Assembly (NCBI GenBank): GCA_914767715.1
Contig: OU612065.1
Location: forward strand, 3,470,001 to 3,534,000
Source of the DNA: Membranipora membranacea
Taxonomy: Eukaryota; Bryozoa; Gymnolaemata; Cheilostomatida; Membraniporidae
Reading direction: 5' to 3'
DNA length: 64,000 nucleotides
The translations under genes and the position numbers were made by a program. The notes beneath the pieces are model-generated. The model was not told the DNA's origin. It worked only from the letters and a program-made list of their open reading frames with translations, and did no database searches. Below are positions 25,231-33,800 of the stretch, piece after piece (position 1 is the first letter of the stretch; the number at the start of each line of letters is the position of its first letter).

Positions 25231-27130
25231 GCTTTTGTTTCTCTTTTTAATTTCAATATGCAAAATAGTGCAAACTTTTTTCGCATTTTTCTGATTGAAG
25301 ATCATTAGTAGATTTTTTGATTTTATTATCAAAAGATTTGTGATCAATAAATAAAGCCCGATATATATATATACAGGTTTTTATATCAACAATTCCAAAA
25401 TTTCATAACACAGGGCCGACCATGTGAGGATAATTCCTACACAAAACTCCTCTGCCGCCGTACACAATGCACACATGAAAGATGATCATTTTTAAAATAA
25501 GATGATCGACATAAGTTGCATATTACAGTTACAATATTTTTGCGCATGCATAAAAATTTATATTTAGATTTTGAGAACAAATTTGCAAACATGGAGAACA
25601 CAAAAATCATATGACAATCCTGTCATTCTAAGTTTGTGCGTCTCTTTTGAGGAAATGAAAAGTAAATTGAAGAAGCATTTAGTGATTTCTTTGCTATGAC
25701 TTAGATTAGTTCTTCTCTCATAAGTCTTGCAACTAGTTCAATTTAAAAGTTGTATGAGAAATCAGTAAGCATGAAAACTGAAATACAAGAGCGTAGCTAG
25801 TTTTTTCAAAGGAGTTTCAACACTATATGTAATACTATACTAGCCTAAATAAAATTCAATCTTAGTATCTGAATAGATCAACTATGTTGCATCTATCACG
25901 CTCATGGAATGGACAATGTTATACTGCGATATCGGAAGGAAGAAATATTGTTGTGTAACTCAATAACTGCCATATTGCTTGACAAGGAAAGGTATTGCAG
26001 TGCCCTCCAATAGGGCAGGATGCCCAAAATGTTTCGGTTTTTAATGCACGCTTCTTTCCAATTAAATAATTCTAGTTGAAACATCAAACCTGAGATGGTC
26101 CTTAGTTCAACCAATAGTAACTGAATTTAAACTCAGAGTTCAATCTCACATTATAGGGGGCGCCACAATATAAGCAGGGTAAAAATTTACTTTTTCCCTA
26201 GTAAATCATGCTAGTAACAGCAGTGACTATGTAAGCATCAAATTCAGCCACTTGATCCAACCCATTAACCTTATACGCATCTTGAGGACATGATATATCG
26301 CCTTTTCTGTTTCTCAAAAATTCCTGAAAACAAAACAGACTGACAGCTTAGTGAATTTCTGAATTTTTGAGTGGAAATTTTGTTTGAAATAAGTGAAATT
26401 TAGGGATTTAATTTGACACAATGAGCATGACAACCAGTATTTGAAAACAGGTAAAACTAATGATAAAAGAGGCATTATAAGACCAAAATGGTACAATACT
26501 CTGTACATTTTAGATCGTGCATTGCATTGCATTAGGGGTCAGAAAGTTTACAAAAATGTCGGTTTCGTAGACTTGATATAAACCTAGACAGGACACCATA
26601 GCATAAGTAATCATAAGGATAAGCAACCCATCCGGATAGAGTTGGATCAGTAACGCTTGTTGTAGTCACCCATCCGGACGGGTTTGTCACCAAAAGATGA
26701 GTGTGTACTCAGCCAATCCTCCTATGTTACGAACCCATCCGTCTGAGTCAATTTTGTACTGTGTGTTTGGCATCCGGATGACTATTTGGCAACTGCTGGA
26801 TGCCTCGCAGACATCCAGTGGTTACCATATAGGCATCTGGATGTGTTCTTAGTATACTATGGGGTATGCTAAGAACTGCCAAAATCATTCATTCATTGGT
26901 CTCCAATCATTCACTATAGAGATACACAAGATCAGACCAGATCAGACAGAGGTCAAGTTCCCAAATCGTTAACAGCCTGGTGATGAAACAAACCACGAAG
27001 TGTTCTTTAACGTCTTGATGGAAAGATTTATCATCTAAATGAACCATTTGGCTACAATGGATTGATTGACCTAATTGAATTATAAACAAGGAGTTGAAGA
27101 TTCTGGGACAGAGTGAAGTGATGGAAGAAG
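25231..27130. other. Intergenic DNA with a cluster of CATCCGGA-type motifs
   Basis: No gene is recognised. From ~26620 to 26850 the octamer CATCCGGA or close variants (CATCCGTC, CATCCAGT, CATCTGGAT and their complement TCCGGATG) recur about seven times in 230 bp, in both orientations. The rest is AT-rich and shows nothing I can name. Confidence 0.4.
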
Positions 27131-27131
27131 T

Positions 27132-27262
27132 GGCAGGTCTACTCCAAAACCCGGGTGGGTCTTTGACAATGTTTGACTGCCCCATTGAGTTTTTGATGGG
27201 ATGACGGCAGTCAAACACTGTCAAAGACCCTACCAGGCCAGGCTTTGGGGTGACCTGTCCTG
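27132..27262. mobile_element. Short foldback element with ~45-55-bp arms
   Basis: The arms 27157-27181 and 27206-27230 are 25-bp inverted repeats with one mismatch (GGGTCTTTGACA...GACTGCC against its complement). Weaker pairing extends outwards to ~27132 and ~27262 (GGCAGGTC against GACCTGTCC) and inwards (CCCAT against ATGGG). This has the shape of a foldback MITE; no clear target duplication was found. Confidence 0.6.
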
Positions 27263-27486
27263 TGAGTGTGGATTGAGCTCTGAAAATTTAAATTGATGGT
27301 GACAGTTCAGCAAGTCTTTCCTGAGATTTGGACTACATCACTCTGATTTAAAGTAGAGCAAACAGATGCAGTGCACTATAGTACCTGTTTGCAATGGTAC
27401 AGGTACATATAATATCTAAGGGAATGTATCTGAGTGAACTGAGAGAAAATGAATAAAACACCCTTCAATTTTGATTTTTGCTATCT

Positions 27487-27523
27487 GGAGCACAAAATTG
27501 AAGGTCGTTGGAAGGTCATTCAA
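27487..27523 (+). repeat. Left arm of the inverted repeat enclosing the LINE and MULE relic
   Basis: GGAGCACAAAATTGAAGGTC followed by a further 17 bases reappears as its reverse complement at 33021-33056 with one substitution and one indel. The two copies bracket about 5.5 kb holding the LINE and the MULE transposase remnant, so they could be terminal inverted repeats of the host DNA transposon. Confidence 0.6.
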
Positions 27524-27785
27524 GGTAGGCGTGTACATTTATTTGTTTGTAAACAAAACCACATGGGCGGCATCTTTAGATAATAGATGTGATTTATTAT
27601 TTTTTATTATAATGTTTTTATTGAGGTTTTCATATGCATAAGTATGTCATAAACAAAGGAAAATAACAACTTTTTGACCTCATAAACAAAACAAAAAAGA
27701 AAGAAAAATATTTATAGATATGGACAGAAATGATAATCAGTTGGGAGAAAATTTTTTACAGTATGTGATTGATTGATATATATTA

Positions 27786-30676
27786 TTACGATTTACTAAA
27801 TGAAATGAATTGGTTTAAAAATCTTGTTTTACCATATTTAGTCCTATATTTTGGTTTAATTATTCTACGTCCTGACCGCAAAACTCTATTGTGCATTTTG
27901 CAGGAATTGATTAGTTTAAGGATGAAAAATGATGTGTTCTTGCCTAGAGTGGCATTATTGACAAACCTATCAAAAGTTGCCCTCCTCCTGTCACTCAGAG
28001 TGGAAAGATTCAAAATCTCACGACCAGTTGAGATAGAAAAAAATGAGTTGGTACCAAGAATTATCCTGATGGCTCTGTTTTGACAAAGTTCTAACAAGTT
28101 AGAGTTGTAATCAGAAGTATTTAATAACAGAGAAGAACAATACTCCAAGATGGGACGAACATAGGATTTATAAGCTTGAAGCAGATGTGAAGGATTGACA
28201 AATTTTCGAATTTTAGAGAGACAGAATAAAACTCTGTTAGATTTTAATACCAGGGACTCAACATAGGTCTTCAATGACAGATGTTGGTCCAAGATCACGC
28301 CTAAGAGTTTAATTGAAGTTGCTGATTTGATTTGTACATTATTTGAAACAAGATTAGGTATTGTTTCAACCTTTCTGTTTGAAAATACACAAAACTGGGT
28401 TTTGTCTAAATTTAGATTAAAACCATTGACAGAATACCAATTTGTTACCATTGTAACAAGAGATTCTGATTTTGATATTGCTTCATTTAGAGAATCGGAT
28501 ATCTCAAAAATCAAAGTATCATCAGCAAAGGCAAATGAATTTGAAAATTTTCTTAATAAATCATTTATGGCAATATTGAAAAGCAATGGCCCCAAAATTG
28601 AACCTTGAGGAACACCACTTTTAATATTTAGAACTCCAGATGTGGCATTGCCTACTTTAAAACACTGTAATCTATTATTCAAATATGACGATAGCATTGA
28701 TTGAGCAGATTCTGCTATATAGAGATATTTTAATTTGGTGAGCAAAAGTTGATGATTTACTGAATCAAATGCCTTTCTAACGTCCAATGATAATGCTGAA
28801 ATATAGCAAGGTGAAGAAGAATCAAGTTTTGATTTCCAGACATCTAGAAGACTGAGTAAAAGCTGCTCACACGAATGGCTCTTACGGAATCCAAATTGTC
28901 TAATATTCAGTAATTTATGACTTGTAAGGAATGTAGACAGTTGGTCATTCATAAATGTTTCAAAGATTTTAGACATAATTGGCAGTGAAGAAATTGGTCT
29001 GTAATTAGAGGGATTTGTATGGTCACCTTTCTTAAAGATAGGTGTAACCAATGCCATTTTTAAAGAACTAGGAAAACTTTTTGTGAGAAAGCTTTCATTG
29101 ATGAGAATTGTTATAGGTAAAGCAATAATGTTTGATAAGATTTGATATATAAAAGTTGGAATTTTTTCAACACCTCCTCTCTTTTTGGGCGACATTGAAA
29201 GAAGTTTGCGACGTACTTGTTCAGTTGAAATTTTAGTAAATTCAAACTTGGTTAGAGGAGTTTTATACGTCATATGTTGACATGCCTCCTTGACATCCAG
29301 TTTCTGTTGAGAGCAAATTGACGTGAAGAAGGTGTTAAATGTATTAGCGATCTCTTTTTCATCTGTTACTAAAGTGTTATTGAACACTAAAGAGTCAATT
29401 TCACTTTTCTTGTCCGCTTTTCCCAAAAGAGTTCCACATGTTTGGTAGAAGGATGATTTAGAATCATTTAGTTTATCAATGTAATAATGCTTTTTGGCTT
29501 TTCTAATCTGATTTAGTGTATAGCTTTTAAGTTTTCTAAAGTCATCTAATGTTGAAGGTTGAATATTTTGGTTTTTGGGAGATTTGAAAATGGATTTGTA
29601 TGTCTGATTTTTGAAACGTATCAATCGAAGCAGTGAGCTATTCATCCATGGATATTTGTGGTGACGTATTCTCCTAGTCATGATAGGTGCATGATTGTTC
29701 AATAGATTTGAGATGAGTGAATCAAATAAATCAATTCTCTCATCAAGGCTCCTAGATGTATCAGAACAAAGTTGTAAAAAAGGCAATGACTTAGCATGAT
29801 TAAAGAAAGCAATGTTATCAATAGATTTAAAGTTGCGGAAATGTATGAGTTTTCGTCTAGGCCTTATTATTTTACTAACTTTTAATATTACAAAGGTAGC
29901 GTAATGATCAGAAACAGTTCTATCACAAGTCAAAATCCCAGATTTTTCAACTTCTAAGTTTTTGCTTGCATAAATATGATCCAATAGACTCTCATTGCCT
30001 TTAAAACTGCAAAAGGTAACACCTGTAACTTTCTGTTCCAAGTTAAAAACATCTAGTCCTAATCTGATTGAAATTTTTTCCCTAGTATTTTGATTCCAAT
30101 TGATATTAAAATCGCCTAGAAGAACAACTTGCTTTCCTTTTAATTCTCTCATATTTAAAACTTCTATCAGACACTCTATGAAATCAACCTTTTTTACATC
30201 AGGAGGTATGTAAATAGAAGAAACTATTGTGGGTTTATGTGAGAAATTGATTTCAATCCACACTGAGTCACAAAAATCAGACAAGCGGTCTTTAGGCTTA
30301 TCAAGAACGCTGAAACTCAACTTAGAACTAACAAAAATGGCTGCACCCCCTGCTCTTGATTTTAAGGTTGAATTACGGTCAGAACGAACAATACCAAAAC
30401 CAGGCAAAGTTACAAGTGAATCTGGTATTTCAGGCCGCAACCATGTTTCATTGACTGAAAAAATGTCAACACTCTCATTGAGGTTCAGGGATTCAAAAAA
30501 TGAAAAACGTTTCAACAATGATTGTGATGTAAAATGCGGATTCTTTGATTACTTTCATTAAAATAGTTTGGCCTGAAATTTTGATCAGCTAGACAATCAA
30601 TATCATTCCATAACTTCCTATGATAAAATAGATTTGTGTCAAAAACATTATTGCCTGAAACATTTGTGTTAATCAT
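27786..30676 (-). pseudogene. LINE ORF2: endonuclease-reverse transcriptase, one frameshift
   Basis: The start codon is inferred at 30676, where ATG lies inside ATGATTAA and overlaps the ORF1 stop by 8 nt. This frame reads to a TGA at 30514-30512, while the main frame is closed upstream by a stop at 30551-30549. A single-base indel between these two points therefore breaks the endonuclease N-terminus. The main frame then runs 910 codons to 27786. Counting from 30518: endonuclease motifs NETWL (Glu ~24), GDFNINW (~135-141) and SDH (~203-205); reverse transcriptase motifs LDVRKAFD (~578-585), GVPQGS (~635-640) and FADD (~664-667). All catalytic residues are intact. EN + RT without RNase H, and an ORF1 with coiled coil, fit the CR1/L2 group. 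Confidence 0.92.
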
Positions 30677-31886
30677 TTGAAGATTTTTTGTGACGTAATT
30701 CTTCTACATTAAGTAAAATATTATATTGAGAACGAAATACTACTCCATTTTGAATGGCTCTATCTTTTTCGATATCGTTTAAAAATTGCAATTTTACCGC
30801 ACGAAGTGGCTTTCCATCAGTTGTAGTAATTCGGTAGGCTGTTGTGCATCTGTAATCTGCGTTGACGTCCATAACAATATCTTCAGGTGTCATATGAAGT
30901 GGAACTCCTTTAACAACAGCAACATGAGGGACAGGTTGAATGGTAAACCTTGCTTTGGAACCGCCAAAAGTCGATTCATCCCATTCTTCAACAATCTTCT
31001 TTAGGTCTGATTGGTTAGAGAGCTGAATTAAAAATTTGCATTTAGATAGGTTGTTTTGATCAAATTTATATCTATTGATAAAATCAACTTTAGTAGAACC
31101 GTGGCGTTGGCAAATTGCCATCCGTATTTTGTCTATGTTGATGTTTGGTATTTCTGTAGGTTGTAAGTCATATATGACGAATGACCTCTTCGGTTCAAAC
31201 GGTATTTTGTTCCTTTGTTCTGCATTCTTAGGAATTCTGCGAAGAATTTCATTTTTCTTGGGTTTCACTGCTGCTTTGTCAGCATACGTAGTTATTTTGT
31301 CAGAAAGTCCAACAGTTGATTCATTGAGTTTTAGGAATTCCTCTTTTATCAAGGAAGAATTCCTTTCTACTATTTGCTCTTTGTTGGCTTCCATCTCCGT
31401 ATTGAGAGTTGATATAATACCATTCTGTTTCACAATAATGTTTTCAAGGGCATCTACCCTGGTGATTAGTTTAGTAATCTGATCTAAAATTTGTGGACAT
31501 AGATGACAACTAGTAACAACTTGCCCATGTCCTGTTGTGCTTTGCTGTGCAGATGTTGAAGCTTCTATTACGTTATCCAATGACATTGTACTAAAGGAAT
31601 CGATGCTTTTTGTATCTTCCTCGAAGTTTGGCTTGAGGAAGTCACTTTCAGTGCAGCTTATGTATTTTACTGCAGTACCACTTTCTTTGAGGTACTGCTT
31701 AGCTGATTCAAGATCGTTGAATCCTTTATATGCGGATGATTTAATACCAATTACGGAATGGCTGCAGGAGAGCCAGTTCTTAAATAATCCCGTTATTTTT
31801 CCTTTAGATACTGCATACAATAGATAGTTACCATTTTGTTCTTTATTTTTCCGCTTCCGCTTCTTTGCACGAGTGTTTTGATCCAT
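30669..31886 (-). CDS. LINE ORF1 protein with N-terminal RNase H1-type hybrid-binding domain
   Basis: An intact 405-residue nucleic-acid-binding ORF1. Residues ~8-15 (KKRKRKNK) look like a nuclear localisation signal. Residues ~20-70 contain YAVSKGKITGLFKNW, then a Cys, then YKGFNDLESAKQYL; this is the pattern of the RNase H1 hybrid-binding domain (PF01693, Cauli_VI), which grips RNA-DNA hybrids. CHLC (~127-130) precedes a predicted coiled coil (~131-200) typical of ORF1 oligomerisation. Two RRM-like segments follow: ~234-320 (RSFVIYDL) and ~325-400 (HVAVVKGVPLHMT...KLQFLNDIEKDRA). Expected role: coat the LINE RNA and assist target-primed reverse transcription. An N-terminal hybrid-binding domain is not part of the standard ORF1 types I know. 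Confidence 0.88.
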   Translation of the reverse strand: MDQNTRAKKRKRKNKEQNGNYLLYAVSKGKITGLFKNWLSCSHSVIGIKSSAYKGFNDLESAKQYLKESGTAVKYISCTESDFLKPNFEEDTKSIDSFSTMSLDNVIEASTSAQQSTTGHGQVVTSCHLCPQILDQITKLITRVDALENIIVKQNGIISTLNTEMEANKEQIVERNSSLIKEEFLKLNESTVGLSDKITTYADKAAVKPKKNEILRRIPKNAEQRNKIPFEPKRSFVIYDLQPTEIPNINIDKIRMAICQRHGSTKVDFINRYKFDQNNLSKCKFLIQLSNQSDLKKIVEEWDESTFGGSKARFTIQPVPHVAVVKGVPLHMTPEDIVMDVNADYRCTTAYRITTTDGKPLRAVKLQFLNDIEKDRAIQNGVVFRSQYNILLNVEELRHKKSSND

Positions 31887-31913
31887 AAAATTAACAAAAT
31901 TTATAACAAAACT

Positions 31914-31948
31914 ATCGAGTTGAGTTTTTTGCTTCTTGACAACTCGAT
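31914..31948 (-). promoter_or_regulatory. Hairpin in the LINE 5' region
   Basis: ATCGAGTTG (31914-31922) and CAACTCGAT (31940-31948) form a perfect 9-bp stem with a 17-nt loop, 28 bp upstream of the ORF1 start. It could be a 5' UTR structure or an end feature of the element. Confidence 0.45.
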
Positions 31949-32088
31949 GTCACGCACAACAATGTTTGTTTTGTATGGAGTAGAGTTTGATGTAGCCTGT
32001 CCATGTATGCTAGTTATGTAATATGAATGTAGCGTGTCGAGTCTAGCGCTATGTGCATGTGTTTTTTCTATTCCTCACTTCATTTCCA

Positions 32089-32518
32089 ATTCAACCATGC
32101 TCCATGCTGCTAGCCTGTCTATCGGAATGCAAAATTGAACAGGGTATGAGATATGTGAACCATAGAGCATTCGCTGCGAACAAGAAATTGAATTCAATAA
32201 TTCTAAAACGGATTTATCATTACGGAGATGAAGTTTGTTTACTAGATGCTAGCTACAAGACAACAAAGTATTATCTTCCAATGTTCTATGTGGTAGTACC
32301 TACTAATATAGGATATCAAGTTGTCGGGACATTTCCGGTTTCCGTAGAAATCACTGATTCTATCAAGGAAGCTCTCAACATGCTTTCAGAGTGGAACACA
32401 TGTTGGAAGCCAGCTTACTGGTTAATGGATTGACAAATGACTATTCGTGGTGGAATGTCCTAAATGTGGGGAGTGGTGTCACAAAGGGTGCATCCGAATT
32501 CCTCCTACTGCCCAATAA
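32089..32518 (+). pseudogene. MULE-type transposase relic with PHD-finger remnant
   Basis: From ~32089 to a stop at 32431-32433 the translation reads EVCLLDASYKTTKYYLPMFY, VVVPTNIGYQVVGTFPV and then DSIKEALNMLSEWN. This is the hallmark DDE-core region of animal MULE-like transposases (LLDATYKTT...LPLFF..V.TN..Y.VV). At 32441-32518, in another frame, FVVECPKCGEWCHKGCIR is the Cys/His pattern of the PHD-type finger that often ends these transposases. The sequence between is missing, the frame is broken, and the N-terminal part is absent where the LINE now lies, so the gene is dead. The encoded product was the transposase of a Mutator-superfamily DNA transposon. Confidence 0.85.
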
Positions 32519-32892
32519 CAGGGGCATTAGAGAACTTACATGTAGTCCATGTATTGAGAGAGGGATAGCTGTGCTCTTAACATTTTTATTGTAACTTTCT
32601 CAGATATGGGAATTTATAGCATTGCTTTTTTGTTTGCATTCTTTTATATCCGCTTTTTATTTGGCAGACATCATCTTGGTCAGTATTTGAATAATTTCTG
32701 ATTCACGTGGCAAATGCACATCTATTACCATGTTCTGTCTAGTTTAACATTTTGTTGTTAGTCTTCATGTATAATAAAGCTAACTTTGCATTTACCAATC
32801 ATTGAATTCACTAGCACTAACACTGCCTCAATCACACCAGTAAGGTATTACCCCTAGTTATGGACAGTGGGAAATCCCTAACATAGTTACAA

Positions 32893-32937
32893 CAGAGGCT
32901 ATAGATATATCTATATATCATATATCTATAGTCTCCG
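32893..32937. mobile_element. 45-bp palindromic insert with 7-bp flanking repeats
   Basis: The arms CAGAGGCTATAGATATA and the complement of CGGAGACTATAGATATA pair around a short AT-rich centre. GTTACAA flanks it on both sides (32886-32892 and 32938-32944), as expected for a target duplication. Confidence 0.5.
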
Positions 32938-33020
32938 GTTACAATCAGTTGGGAGATTAATTAACAATCAACCAATTAAAGTTGATCTTTCTTAAACCAA
33001 TCAAATCAAGGAGTACTTGA

Positions 33021-33056
33021 TTGAATGACCTCAAACGACCTTCAATTTTGTGCTCC
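33021..33056 (-). repeat. Right arm of the inverted repeat enclosing the LINE and MULE relic
   Basis: Reverse complement of 27487-27523 with one substitution and one indel. It lies about 500 bp past the PHD remnant of the transposase, a position expected for a MULE terminal repeat. Confidence 0.6.
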
Positions 33057-33800
33057 CGATGGTAATACACCTGTAATTGGGTGAAGGTCAACTTGTTGCA
33101 CCCATCCTCCAAAATAAAATGATTAGTATGATGATGACAAATGAGGCTGTAGCCAATTCAAAAGCACTGCTATCAGTGATATTGAACTCTGTTAATATTT
33201 TCAGGTGTATTTGCAATGGAAATTTATTGAATTAAAGTTTGAAAATCTTTTTTTGCAATTTCATTTTTTGAAGATCAATGCATACGGATTGGCTCATAGA
33301 AATTAGACCGGAAATGTGTGATAAATGCAATGGTCTTACATATGGGGCCACTGAAAAATTCTGACAACGAATTTTCAACCCATAGTCACCAATATGGAAG
33401 AGCAGAAGTATACCATCATTTTGAGTGCTATGGTTAAAGAATTGAAAGAACCTGAAGCAGGCCTATTGAGGTGACAAGTCAACATAGTTTGCATGTAAAG
33501 CAATGGGGAAATAAATAGAGGTGTTGGACCGATAGCAAAAATCTTCAATTTTAATATCAGATGAGCTAGGTGTTATGAATTCTGGTCAAATTGTCGAGAC
33601 GGCCGGTCACCACCCAATCCAATGAACCGGAAGTTATGTGAGAGCTTTTGTCAAGGCTAAATAGTACTGCACATTATGAAGGTCGATGTTGTGATTGGCT
33701 CACATCAAGGTCAATAGGTCCTAGGCTTACTTAGCTTAGACCAAGGGTTGCTTAGACTGAAACTAGGTAGACTCTATGTTGGGTCTTTTTTTGAGGCAAA

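Larger units (their letters stand above)
27591..31950 (-). mobile_element. Near-complete CR1/L2-type LINE retrotransposon
   Basis: On the minus strand: a short 5' region with a 9-bp-stem hairpin (31914-31948), ORF1 (31886-30669), ORF2 (30676-27786, one frameshift) and a ~190-bp 3' UTR ending in an AATAAA-rich tail near 27591-27626. ORF2 has an apurinic endonuclease and a reverse transcriptase but no RNase H domain. Element boundaries are approximate and no target duplication was identified. A single visible defect suggests recent insertion. Confidence 0.92.
32519..33800. other. Intergenic DNA between the MULE relic and RSU1
   Basis: Contains the palindromic insert at 32893-32937 and the right arm of the large inverted repeat at 33021-33056. 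The sequence from ~33060 to 33800 presumably includes the RSU1 promoter and 5' UTR. I see no further coding potential or recognisable promoter motif. Confidence 0.5.

Noticed and set aside
27769-28083. Plus-strand ORFs through 27.8-31.9 kb
   Set aside because: They are antisense shadows of LINE ORF1 and ORF2 on the minus strand.
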